A stretch of 55,424 nt of DNA from Pirellulales bacterium (GTDB lineage Bacteria; Planctomycetota; Planctomycetia; Pirellulales; Lacipirellulaceae). A program made the position numbers and the translations under genes. Below, one piece after another: positions 20,603-28,820 of the stretch (position 1 is its first letter; each line of letters opens with the position of its first letter). The notes under the pieces were generated by a model that saw only the letters and a list, made by a program, of their open reading frames with translations, did not search any database and had not been told where the DNA came from. Location of the stretch: positions 1 to 55,424 of the forward strand of contig JADZFK010000126.1 of NCBI GenBank assembly GCA_020849945.1, given 5' to 3'.

Positions 20603-22369
20603 ATGCTCGAATTCGCCAATCCCACCGTGTTCCTTTCATGGCTAGTCTTCCTGCCGGCCGTGGTCGCTCTTGCCCTGGCGTTCATCCCGGCTAGCGGCGA
20701 AACGATCAAGCGTATCTCGCTCGCGGCAACCGCGGTCGTGTTCCTGATGACGGTCTACATGACGTTCGGCTGGAGCACCGTCCACTTCAAGGCGGGTACG
20801 GAGGGGATGCAGAACACGCTCTCGCATCCGTGGATTCCCACGTTCAACATTCATTACTTCATGGGGACGGACGGCATCAGCTTTCCGCTCATTGTGCTGA
20901 CCGCGTTTGTCAGCCTGCTGGCGATGGCGGCGAGTTGGCCAATCAATAAATTCGTCAAGGGCTACTGCATCCTGTTTTTGCTTTTGGAAACAGGCATGTT
21001 GGGCGTTTTCTGTGCGCTCGATTTCTTCCTGTTTTACGTATTTTGGGAAGTGATGCTGTTGCCGATGTACTTCCTCATCGGCATTTGGGGCGGCCCCCGC
21101 AAAGAGTACGCGGCCATCAAGTTCTTCTTGTACACGCTTGTTGGCAGCGTGCTGATGCTTATAGCGATTCTGATTCTGTACTTCCACAGCGACTTGCGAG
21201 CGCTTCAAGACAAAGTTCCGCCCGCGCAAATAATGGCGACCGGCGTGGTGGCCCCGGGGCTTGAGGAGGCCGCCCAACTTGCCGAGTGGAGCAAGATTGC
21301 CTCGGCCGATACGCCGCAACACACGTTCAATATCTTGGCGTTGCAACTCATGGGCCAGCATACCGATCTTTTCTCCGCGCCTCTGTGGGGCGGCTACTCG
21401 CTTCAGTGGTGGGCGTTCGTGCTGCTGGCGATCGGGTTTGTGATTAAGGTTCCTAGTGTGCCGCTGCACACGTGGTTGCCCGATGCCCACGTGGAGGCCC
21501 CGACGCCGATCTCAATGATCTTGGCCGGTGTGCTTCTGAAGATGGGCGGTTACGGTTTGATCCGCATCTGTTATCCGATCTGCCCGCAGGCGGGTTACGA
21601 TCTTGCTCATGTTGTTTGCTTCATCGGTGCTTTGAGCATGGTGTATGGCGCGTTTGCGGCGATGGCCCAAACCGATTTCAAGCGACTCGTGGCCTACAGT
21701 TCGGTAAGCCACATGGGCTATGTGGTGCTGGGCCTTGGCGTGTGGAGCGCGTTCGCCGGCACCCAATACAACCCCGACTATTGGAAGATGGGAATGAACG
21801 GCGCGATGTTTCAGATGATTGCGCACGGCATCAGCTCGGCCGGCATGTTCTTTATGGTGGGCGTCGTGTACGATCGCGTGCATCACCGCAACCTCAACGA
21901 GTTCGGTGGGCTTTTCGCCAAGATGCCCGTGTACAGTGGCTTGGCGGTCGGCATCTTTTTCGCGGGTCTCGGGTTGCCCGGCCTATGCGGCTTCATCGGC
22001 GAAGTGCTCGTCGTCCTCTCTGTGTGGAATTACAATACGACCCTGGCGGTTGTTTCCGCCGCGGTTGTCATACTTACGGCCGGTTATATCTTGTGGGCGA
22101 TCCAGCGGGTGTACCTTGGTGCCCAATACAAAGGACCGCATGGCGAGGCCCTCTCGCCGTTGACCTTCCGCGAACTTTCGATTGCCGCGCCCCTGTTGGC
22201 CTTGGCGATCTTCTTCGGAGTCAATCCGAAGTCGCTGCTCAATTACATGCAACCCTCGGTGGATAAGACGGTCGTTGAACTTACCGAATGGACAAAGAGA
22301 CACGAATCCGCGGCGGCCGCCAAACCGGCAACCGCCGAAACGATAATCCAACGACCTGACAAGTCATAA
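20603..22369 (+). CDS. nuoM: NADH-quinone oxidoreductase subunit M
   Basis: Second antiporter-like pumping subunit of complex I. Conserved features: FYVFWEVMLLPMYFLIGIWGG (glutamate), FVIKVPSVPLHTWLPDAHVEAPT (lysine), MILAGVLLKMGGYGLIR, and TDFKRLVAYSSVSHMGYV (lysine). Length 588 aa against ~500 in E. coli; the extra includes a hydrophilic loop at ~205-240 and a C-terminal Ala/Lys tail. Starts 90 bp after nuoL. Confidence 0.95.
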   Translation: MLEFANPTVFLSWLVFLPAVVALALAFIPASGETIKRISLAATAVVFLMTVYMTFGWSTVHFKAGTEGMQNTLSHPWIPTFNIHYFMGTDGISFPLIVLTAFVSLLAMAASWPINKFVKGYCILFLLLETGMLGVFCALDFFLFYVFWEVMLLPMYFLIGIWGGPRKEYAAIKFFLYTLVGSVLMLIAILILYFHSDLRALQDKVPPAQIMATGVVAPGLEEAAQLAEWSKIASADTPQHTFNILALQLMGQHTDLFSAPLWGGYSLQWWAFVLLAIGFVIKVPSVPLHTWLPDAHVEAPTPISMILAGVLLKMGGYGLIRICYPICPQAGYDLAHVVCFIGALSMVYGAFAAMAQTDFKRLVAYSSVSHMGYVVLGLGVWSAFAGTQYNPDYWKMGMNGAMFQMIAHGISSAGMFFMVGVVYDRVHHRNLNEFGGLFAKMPVYSGLAVGIFFAGLGLPGLCGFIGEVLVVLSVWNYNTTLAVVSAAVVILTAGYILWAIQRVYLGAQYKGPHGEALSPLTFRELSIAAPLLALAIFFGVNPKSLLNYMQPSVDKTVVELTEWTKRHESAAAAKPATAETIIQRPDKS

Positions 22370-22385
22370 CCGTTTACTACAAAAA

Positions 22386-22560
22386 TATTCACCACAGAGA
22401 CACGGAGAACACAGAGAAGGCAACCATGCAAATTGCAATTTGAGCAGTGCAAAGTGAGGATTTCAGAAGCTCTGATTTTCATTTTGCAACTCTCCGTTTG
22501 CATCCTGCAGTTTTCGATTTCTGACTTCTTCTCCGAGTCCTCTGTGTCTCTCTGTGGTTA
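22386..22560. mobile_element. CACAGAGA-ended palindromic element inserted between nuoM and nuoN
   Basis: Left end ATTCACCACAGAGACACGGA then GAACACAGAGAAGG; right end CTTCTCCGAGTCCTCTGTGT then CTCTCTGTGGTTA, again the reverse complement of the left end. The interior has runs such as TGCAAATTGCAATTTG and no gene. Same terminus family as the 17716-17922 element but different interior. Confidence 0.6.
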
Positions 22561-22589
22561 AATCCTATACGCCAGAACTACCCAGCGCC

Positions 22590-24296
22590 GTGAATCTTCC
22601 TTCACTCATTCAAGCCCTGAGTTCCGATACGCTCCAACTGAGCTTGCCTCGGTTTGTGCCGGAGCTGGTCGTGTGCGCGACGATCGTGTTGTTGCTCGTT
22701 GCGCGCATTCCCCGGCTCACGGCCTGGCTGGATCCGTTCTGGCTTGCCTTGGCCGGTGTGCTGATCGCCTTGCGATTTGCGATTCCGGCGGGTGGCCTAA
22801 CCGAGCTGGGGACGGTCGAGCGCCAGGAACTGTTCACCGGCATGTTGGTGCATGACTCGATGACGGTGTTCTTTCGGTTCTTCTTAGTTGCCTTCGCCTT
22901 CGCTTTCATTATTCTCGCACGAATGACGGGGCTGGCGGATCGGCGGGATGGCCAGGATTTTTATTCCTTGCTGCTCGGTGCCACGCTTGGCATGTGCATC
23001 ATGGCGTCGGCCAATCACCTGATGACCGTGTTTCTTGGCATCGAAATGGCGAGCGTGCCGAGCTACGTGCTGGCGGGCATTATCAAGGGTCGCCGCCGCG
23101 CGAGCGAGGCCTCGCTCAAGTATGTCGTTTTCGGCGCAGGGGCTGCTGGCATCATGCTTTACGGCATCAGCCTGTTGGCGGGTCTTACAGGCTCGGCCCA
23201 CCTGCCGACGATTGCCGCCAAGCTGGCCGCGATGGATCTGCCCGCCCTCGTCGCCGGTGGAAAAGGGGCCGGCACGCTGATGGTGCTCGTCCTCGCCGGG
23301 TTGATGATGATGGTGGGCCTCGCGTTCAAGCTTTCTGCCGTACCGTTCCACTTCTGGTGCCCCGATGTGTTTGAAGGTGCCTCGGCGGAAATCGATGCGT
23401 TCCTCTCCGTCGCTTCCAAGGCGGCGGCGATGGCGTTGTTGGTTCGCGTGGTGCTCGGCCTCGGCACGCTTCCCACCGATACCACACATACGGCCGCCCT
23501 GGCTCACCCCATTTCCGCCCACACGGTTGCGTTTTACCAATCTGGCGATGGCGCGGCCGCTGAAGCGGCCTCGCCTTCTGCCGTTTCCTCCACTTCCATT
23601 GCACTGGCGCCTGTGCGGCGATTTATGGTCCTCCTCCTGTCGATCGTGGCGGCCATCACCTGCACGTTCGGTAATCTGGCCGCCTACGGGCAAACCAACA
23701 TCAAACGCATGTTGGCTTACTCGACGATCGCCCATGCCGGGTACATGATGATGGCCGTCGCAGCCACCGCGCAATTGGCGGGGACCAGTTCCGTCGGCGC
23801 GCAAGAAGCCGTCGCTTCGCTCCTCTTCTATCTGCTTGCGTACGTGTTCATGAATTTGGGCGCGTTTGCCATCGTGGCCTTCCTTCGCAATACGATCGGC
23901 AGCGAAGAAATTGCCGATTACTCTGGGCTGATTCGCTCGGCACCGCTAACGGGCATCGCCTTTACGGTCGTCTTGGTCAGCCTTGTCGGCATTCCACCGA
24001 TGGTCGGTTTCATTGGCAAGTTTGCCATCTTCCAAGCACTCGTCATGGCCGGCGGCTTCTGGATGATCACCCTGTTGGTCATTGCCAGTCTTAATACCGC
24101 AATTTCGTTGGTGTATTACCTGCGGGTGGCAAAAGCGATTTGCATCGATCCGCCGCCGGCGGAACGCGGTGCCGTTTCCATCGGTATTTTGCCCGCCGTT
24201 TATGTCGTTGCCGTTTCGTTGCCCGTCTTGTTGTACGGCATTGTTCCCGCGCGATTGCTGAACCTTGCCACTGAAGCGGTCAAACATATCCTTTGA
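22590..24296 (+). CDS. nuoN: NADH-quinone oxidoreductase subunit N
   Basis: Third antiporter-like subunit of complex I. Family features: FLGIEMASVPSYVLAGIIKG (glutamate), LMMMVGLAFKLSAVPFHFW with CPDVFEGA (lysine), and QTNIKRMLAYSTIAHAGYMM. I place the start at a GTG giving MNLPSLIQALSSDTLQLS; an in-frame GTG 36 bp upstream lies inside the right end of the repeat element and is less likely. No strong Shine-Dalgarno is visible at either. A hydrophilic insert rich in Ala/Ser/Thr (~300-345) is present. Last gene of the complex I membrane-arm cluster. Confidence 0.94.
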   Translation: MNLPSLIQALSSDTLQLSLPRFVPELVVCATIVLLLVARIPRLTAWLDPFWLALAGVLIALRFAIPAGGLTELGTVERQELFTGMLVHDSMTVFFRFFLVAFAFAFIILARMTGLADRRDGQDFYSLLLGATLGMCIMASANHLMTVFLGIEMASVPSYVLAGIIKGRRRASEASLKYVVFGAGAAGIMLYGISLLAGLTGSAHLPTIAAKLAAMDLPALVAGGKGAGTLMVLVLAGLMMMVGLAFKLSAVPFHFWCPDVFEGASAEIDAFLSVASKAAAMALLVRVVLGLGTLPTDTTHTAALAHPISAHTVAFYQSGDGAAAEAASPSAVSSTSIALAPVRRFMVLLLSIVAAITCTFGNLAAYGQTNIKRMLAYSTIAHAGYMMMAVAATAQLAGTSSVGAQEAVASLLFYLLAYVFMNLGAFAIVAFLRNTIGSEEIADYSGLIRSAPLTGIAFTVVLVSLVGIPPMVGFIGKFAIFQALVMAGGFWMITLLVIASLNTAISLVYYLRVAKAICIDPPPAERGAVSIGILPAVYVVAVSLPVLLYGIVPARLLNLATEAVKHIL

Positions 24297-24366
24297 TCGA
24301 ACCTTACGCGCAACCGTTGCCGGATCGAACCGCGGAACCGTTTCACTTCTCGACCTTGCCGCCCCC

Positions 24367-24840
24367 ATGCCAACCGAAAACACGATCAACACACTGAATC
24401 GCGTGCTGGAGATTCTCGGCAGCTCGTTCCCGCAGTACCTTGTGTGGGGTCGGCCGCACATTCCCACCGGCCGCGAGAGCTTCATGCGCACGATCGAAAC
24501 GATCGTGGCCGGGCAGAACGCGCTGGCGGAACGGGTGAGCCGGCTTGTATTCGAGTCGGGTGGCCTGCCCGATCACGGCAATTTTCCCATCGAGTTCACC
24601 GATACCCACGACTTGGATATCGACTTCCTCATCGCAGAATCCATTGACTTGCTGCGGCAGGATGTTTCCGACCTCGAAACCTGCGTCGATGCATTGCGGC
24701 TTGCCCCTGCGGCCCAATCGCTCGCTTCCGAAGCCCTCGGCCTTACGAAGGGCCACGTCGAACTGCTCGAAAAGCTCCCCGTCAACCCGATCGCCTCGAC
24801 GGTCATCGGCCCGAAACCAGCCGCCGCTGGCAAGCACTAG
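24367..24840 (+). CDS. Conserved hypothetical protein, helical
   Basis: A 157-aa product that I do not recognise by family. The ATG gives MPTENTINTLNRVLEILG; the open frame extends upstream but overlaps nuoN and reads like non-coding. Composition is acidic and normal for a soluble protein, with a mostly helical pattern; the middle part (LDIDFLIAESIDLLRQDVSDLETCVDAL) would fit a helical-bundle (ferritin-like) fold, but no metal-ligand pattern is convincing. No signal peptide or membrane helix. It lies 70 bp after nuoN in the same direction and could be co-transcribed with it. Confidence 0.6.
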   Translation: MPTENTINTLNRVLEILGSSFPQYLVWGRPHIPTGRESFMRTIETIVAGQNALAERVSRLVFESGGLPDHGNFPIEFTDTHDLDIDFLIAESIDLLRQDVSDLETCVDALRLAPAAQSLASEALGLTKGHVELLEKLPVNPIASTVIGPKPAAAGKH

Positions 24841-25167
24841 TTCGGCAGCACAAGCAAGCGCCAAATCGGGCTGCAAACTTTTCGATAGCGGCCTGTTGAA
24901 TAAGCCAGTCGGTTGCGTCATGCCACGAACGCGATGGGGAAACAGGATCGAGCGTGGCCCGGAGTTGCTGGCACCCGCCGGGGCTAGGTTCGGCACTCGC
25001 TTGCGGTTCAATCGATGTGGTTTGGTGCGTATCGCGAAGGGATTCTAATCAACCGATCCATCAGCCTTTCCCGCCATGCAACTTTTGACGAGTTTGCCCG
25101 CTGGATGGTATGCTGGCGAGAGTGTCAGCACGAATGTCGTAATTCCATTGCCTGCAAGGGGACCAGC
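24841..25167. other. Intergenic, no feature seen
   Basis: About 330 bp between the hypothetical gene and the antitoxin gene. No repeat, hairpin or gene was recognised. The promoter of the toxin-antitoxin pair should be at its 3' end. Confidence 0.4.
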
Positions 25168-25362
25168 ATGAACAATCATCAAATCAGCCTTGAGGGTTTA
25201 CCGGAACCCATGATTCGAGCGATAGAGATCATGGTTCAGAGCGCCCGCGAGATTTTCAAGAGCAGGTCACAGGAAAGCGAATGCCAAGTTGGGTTGCCAG
25301 TTTGGCAATTGGGGCTAAAGGAACCGCTGCGACGTGAGGACTATTACGATGACGTCGCCTGA
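25168..25362 (+). CDS. Predicted antitoxin of a VapBC-like pair
   Basis: A 64-aa protein (MNNHQISLEGLPEPMIRAIE...) immediately upstream of and overlapping a PIN-domain gene. The ATG is preceded by AAGGGGACC, a good Shine-Dalgarno. The acidic C-terminus (REDYYDDVA) and the small helical N-terminal part fit an antitoxin that binds and inhibits a PIN toxin; the sequence resembles the short antitoxins that planctomycetes and cyanobacteria carry next to PIN genes. The role is inferred mostly from context. Its end overlaps the toxin gene by 14 bp, which implies coupled translation. Confidence 0.65.
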   Translation: MNNHQISLEGLPEPMIRAIEIMVQSAREIFKSRSQESECQVGLPVWQLGLKEPLRREDYYDDVA

Positions 25363-25792
25363 GCCGATGCTGCTCGATACGAACATCCTGGTTTATGCAA
25401 TTGACGGTTCATCTTCTTATCATGTCCCTAGCCGGGCCGTGCTCGAACGGGCTTACGATCACGGTGCAAAGCTATGTGTTGTGCCGCAGAGCCTGGCCGA
25501 ATTCTATTCGCTTGTGACCAATCCGAAGCGTGTTGCCGCTCCGAAGAGCCCGCACGAGGCATTGGCGACGATCGACTTGATCCTGGCACTTCCCGGATTG
25601 AGCGTCTTGCCTATTCCGCTGGACTTAGTAGGTCGATGGATCGGCCTGTGTCGCGGGAATCCAGTCCCGTGTGCGAAGATTTACGATCTACAAATCATTG
25701 CCGTCATGCAGGCCAACGGCGTCCGCCGAATCTGTGCCTATAGCAAGGCAGATTTCGAACGGCATTCGGACATCTTGATCGAATCGCCATGA
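25349..25792 (+). CDS. PIN-domain ribonuclease toxin (VapC-like)
   Basis: PIN-domain toxins are Mg2+-dependent ribonucleases that cleave tRNA or rRNA when freed from the antitoxin. The 147-aa product shows the first acidic residue in MLLDTNILVYAIDG, the conserved glutamate in PQSLAEFYSLVTNPKR, and the later aspartate in AKIYDLQIIAVMQANGVRRI, followed by YSKADFERH. A GTG 15 bp upstream is an alternative start; the ATG is preferred. It overlaps the 3' end of the antitoxin gene. Appears intact, in contrast with the broken toxin-antitoxin genes at 36070-36963. Confidence 0.85.
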   Translation: MTSPEPMLLDTNILVYAIDGSSSYHVPSRAVLERAYDHGAKLCVVPQSLAEFYSLVTNPKRVAAPKSPHEALATIDLILALPGLSVLPIPLDLVGRWIGLCRGNPVPCAKIYDLQIIAVMQANGVRRICAYSKADFERHSDILIESP

Positions 25793-25810
25793 CGTTCGAT
25801 ATTTCTAGCG

Positions 25811-26626
25811 ATGCAACTCTTCGATACTCACGCCCACCTCGATCAGGTTGAATTTGATGCCGACCGTGCCGACGTGGTTGCGCGGGCGAAAATGGCGGGG
25901 GTTGGTGAAATCTTGGCGGTGGGCGTTTCGGCCGAAAGCAGCGTGGCATCGCTCCGGCTTGCGGCGCAGTTTGAGGGCGTGTATGCGGCTGTGGGTATGC
26001 AGCCGAACTCGCTAGCCGAGGCCGAGCCAGGCGACTGGGACCGTGTCATTGCCTTGCTCGACAAGCCGAAAGTCGTGGCTCTTGGCGAAACGGGGCTTGA
26101 TCGATACTGGCTCGAGCTCGGCCAAGGCGCCGCACCATTCCAGCTCGTTCCGTTCGACGTGCAGCAAGACTACTTCGATCGCCACATTCGCCTTTCGCAA
26201 CAGTGTGGGCTGCCGTTCATCGTCCACATGCGCAGTTGCGATGAAGACATTCTCATCATGCTACGTGAAGCACACGGCCGCGGTCCGCTCCGCGGCGTGA
26301 TGCACTCGTTTACCGGCAGCCGTGCGATGGCCGAGGAATGCGTTGCGATGGGGCTTTACATCAGCTTTGCGGGGATGGTGACTTTCAAGAAGTCGGCCGA
26401 GCTGCGGGAGGTTGCGGCGGCGGTGCCCGATGATCGCATCCTCATCGAAACCGATAGTCCGTATTTGACGCCCGAGCCGGTGCGCAAGATTCAGCGCAAC
26501 GAGCCGGCCCACGTTCGCTTCACGGCGGGGTGCCTGGCCGAGGTCCGCGGCACGTCGCTCGAAGCATTTGCAGAACAGGCCACGGAAAACGCCCGTCGCC
26601 TGTTTCAGTTGCAGCCCACTCGGTAG
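25811..26626 (+). CDS. TatD family metal-dependent deoxyribonuclease
   Basis: TatD enzymes are amidohydrolase-fold nucleases that act in DNA repair or degradation. The 271-aa product has all the metal ligands: DTHAHLD at the N-terminus, the glutamate of ALGETGLDRYW, the histidines of PFIVHMRS and VMHSFTGS, and the aspartate of LIETDSPYLTPEP. Typical length for the family. It starts 18 bp after the PIN toxin gene; the nearness is probably incidental. Confidence 0.93.
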   Translation: MQLFDTHAHLDQVEFDADRADVVARAKMAGVGEILAVGVSAESSVASLRLAAQFEGVYAAVGMQPNSLAEAEPGDWDRVIALLDKPKVVALGETGLDRYWLELGQGAAPFQLVPFDVQQDYFDRHIRLSQQCGLPFIVHMRSCDEDILIMLREAHGRGPLRGVMHSFTGSRAMAEECVAMGLYISFAGMVTFKKSAELREVAAAVPDDRILIETDSPYLTPEPVRKIQRNEPAHVRFTAGCLAEVRGTSLEAFAEQATENARRLFQLQPTR

Positions 26627-26972
26627 ACCGCCTTGGTGACAAATGGTAATGATATGTTTGATGAGAGGATCGACGGGATTGTCAGGATGGCTGCCATCGA
26701 ATCGTCTTGTGGAAAAGTGGAACGCAGTTTGGCTTGCCGATTGACGTGGAATGGGCGAGTGCATTGGAAACCAGCCCGAAGCGTCACCGAGCGAAAAAGC
26801 GCACATTCCCTCGTTGACGCTTCGGGTTTGTGAGTCCTTACGGTCCCGAACATGAATGACGGATTGGCCCTGTGCTCGATGGCCCGGAGCATGAAACGGG
26901 CGGCCATTCTTGCTACATTGGTGTAAGGAACCGAGGCTTCTTTTAACACCCTAGAAACGATTCGGACAGCGC
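26627..26972. other. Intergenic gap with MITE-like element and heptamer relic
   Basis: Contains GGATCGACGGGATTGTCAGG (26670 region), a relic of the AGGAT heptamer repeat, and copy 1 of the 143-bp MITE-like element. The last ~100 bp carry the promoter of the oxidoreductase gene; no clear signal found. Confidence 0.5.
26729..26870 (-). mobile_element. MITE-like 143-bp element, copy 1
   Basis: Read on the minus strand it contains CAGGGCCAATCCGTCATTCA, then GGACTCACAAACCCGAAGCG, AGGGAATGTGCG and GGCTGGTTTCCAATGCACTC, in the same order as copy 2 at 54219-54361. The internal palindrome (CGAAGCGTCA...TGACGCTTCGG) is kept, but the terminus next to tatD has diverged. About 142 bp, almost the same length as copy 2. 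Confidence 0.75.
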
Positions 26973-28484
26973 ATGGCGGAGACGGCAAATCATCCCAAGG
27001 TTGCTCAATTGAAGGACGTGGCGGCGTTTCGCGCGCGGTTGGCCGAGCTGCAGCTCGACCTGCCTGTCGATGAAGCCATTCTTTCGGCCGAGGAAGGTTC
27101 GCCGCTGGCCGAGCCGATCTCGGTTGCGGGCCACACGGTCGGCAATCGTTGGTGCATTCACCCGATGGAAGGCTGGGACGCCAACCGCGACGGTTCGCCC
27201 AGCCCGCACACGCTTCGCCGGTGGCGGAACTTTGGTTTGAGCGGTGCGAAGCTGATTTGGGGCGGCGAAGCGGCGGCCGTGCGGCCCGACGGCCGGGCGA
27301 ACCCCAACCAAACGATGGCGATCGCTTCGAATCGTCGCGGTCTTGCCGCGCTACTAAACGAACTTACCGATGCCCACCGTGAATCGTTCGGTACGCTAGA
27401 CGGGCTGTTGGTCGGGTTGCAGCTTACGCACTCCGGTCGTTTCTGCAAGCCCGAGGACCATCACAAGATGGCCCCGCGGATCGCATATCATCATCCTCTA
27501 TTAGATGCCAAATTCAAAATCGATCCGCGTGATGACTCGCTTGTGTGGACCGATTCGGAACTCGAGCAACTGATCGACGACTACGTGATCGCGGCCCGGC
27601 TCGCGCACGAAGTTGGTTTCCAGTTTGTCGATGTGAAGGCCTGCCACGGTTACTTGTTGCACGAATTTTTGAGTGCCCGCTCGCGTCCTGGGCGTTTCGG
27701 CGGCGACCTGGCTGGCCGCTCGCGCGTGCTCACCACCGTGATTGACCGTATTCACAACGAAGTTCGGGGCTTGGCTGTCGGCGTTCGGCTGAGCCTGTTC
27801 GACTCGGTGCCTTATCAAACGAGTCGTGAAATCGGGCGGCCGATGGAGTACTCGTCGTTTCTGCCCTACGAGTACGGATTCGGTCTTTGCCCGAACGATC
27901 CGCTTTCGATCGATCTGGGCGAGCCGCTCGAGCTCATCGAGTCGCTCATAGCCCACGGCGTGGCGACGATCAATCTTTCCTGTGGAAGCCCGTACTACAA
28001 CCCGCACATCCAGCGGCCAGCCATTTTCCCGCCGATCGACGGCTACCAGCCCCCCGAGGATCCGCTCGTCGGCGTGTGGCGGCAGATCGATGCCGTGCGG
28101 CAATGCAAAGCCGCGCTCGAAACGAGGATGCAGGATGCGGGGGGCAGGGGGCAGGAGATGAAACAGGCCGGCTCGGTGCCAATCGTCGGCACCGGGTACA
28201 CCTACCTGCAAGATTACCTGCCGCATGTGGCCCAAGCCGTGGTGCGCGAAGGATGGACCGATTTCGTCGGCGTCGGCCGACTCGTGCTTTCGTACCCCGA
28301 GTTGCCGGCCGACACCCTTGCCGGCCGCCCACTTGCCCGCAAGCGCATCTGCCGAACTTTCAGCGATTGCACCACCGCCCCACGTAACGGCCTCATCTCC
28401 GGCTGCTACCCGCTCGACCACTACTACAAGGAGCTGCCGGAACGCGAAGGGCTTCTCGATATCAAACGCAAGTGGCAAAGTTGA
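26973..28484 (+). CDS. NADH:flavin oxidoreductase, old yellow enzyme family
   Basis: FMN-dependent TIM-barrel oxidoreductase; substrate unknown. The 503-aa product carries the usual OYE patterns: HPMEGWDAN near the start of the barrel, the WGGEAAAVRPDGRANPNQ strand-loop, LTHSGRFCKP, and the substrate/FMN loop VDVKACHGYLLHEFLSARSRPGRFGGD. It has only the single OYE domain (no C-terminal Fe-S/FAD module of the 2,4-dienoyl-CoA reductase type). Unusual: residues ~383-397 (ETRMQDAGGRGQEMKQAG) are encoded by GGATGCAGGATG-type repeat DNA like that in mfd. ATG start; the open frame has no better alternative. Confidence 0.88.
   Translation: MAETANHPKVAQLKDVAAFRARLAELQLDLPVDEAILSAEEGSPLAEPISVAGHTVGNRWCIHPMEGWDANRDGSPSPHTLRRWRNFGLSGAKLIWGGEAAAVRPDGRANPNQTMAIASNRRGLAALLNELTDAHRESFGTLDGLLVGLQLTHSGRFCKPEDHHKMAPRIAYHHPLLDAKFKIDPRDDSLVWTDSELEQLIDDYVIAARLAHEVGFQFVDVKACHGYLLHEFLSARSRPGRFGGDLAGRSRVLTTVIDRIHNEVRGLAVGVRLSLFDSVPYQTSREIGRPMEYSSFLPYEYGFGLCPNDPLSIDLGEPLELIESLIAHGVATINLSCGSPYYNPHIQRPAIFPPIDGYQPPEDPLVGVWRQIDAVRQCKAALETRMQDAGGRGQEMKQAGSVPIVGTGYTYLQDYLPHVAQAVVREGWTDFVGVGRLVLSYPELPADTLAGRPLARKRICRTFSDCTTAPRNGLISGCYPLDHYYKELPEREGLLDIKRKWQS
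28123..28165 (+). repeat. GGATGCAGGATG-type repeat inside the oxidoreductase gene
   Basis: GAGGATGCAGGATGCGGGGG followed by GCAGGGGGCAGGAG; the first part is the same sequence as the left arm of the palindrome within mfd at 39431-39514. It keeps the reading frame. Confidence 0.7.
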
Positions 28485-28820
28485 AACGGCAATCGAAGCG
28501 ATGCAAGAAGTTTCGTGATTAGTACGCTGCGCGATTGGAAAGTCATTTTGCGTTGAGGCTGTGTGATATTTTGGGAAGCGGGATAGTGGGCAACCCGTGT
28601 CGGTACAAGTGGTGGAAGTAATCGGTTAAGACAGCGGTCTGGCGGCCGCCGCTAACTCGAAATCAACAATTGCTTACCGCCTCGGAACAAGGAGGCTTCT
28701 TTGGGTTCTCGAATTCCCCACGTCCCCGTATCCGCAATCGATTGTCCGACTGGCCTACCGGCTGCTAAAATGATGGGTCGCTACCGATTTGGCGGAACCT
28801 TTGTCCTGCTCGTTACTTAG
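28485..28820. other. Intergenic gap containing dispersed repeat copy C
   Basis: The first ~180 bp are the third copy of the ~110-bp dispersed repeat and flanks; the rest should hold the promoter of the S1-protein gene. No other feature seen. Confidence 0.5.
28565..28672 (-). repeat. Dispersed ~110-bp repeat, copy C (inverted)
   Basis: On the minus strand: TTCGAGTTAGCGGCGGCCGC, CAGACCGCTGTCTTAACCG, CCACTTGTACCGACACGGGT, TGCCCACTATCCCGCTTCCC, AAAATATCACACAGCCTCAA. The best overall match is to copy A in the first 80 bp and to copy B at the end. Confidence 0.8.
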
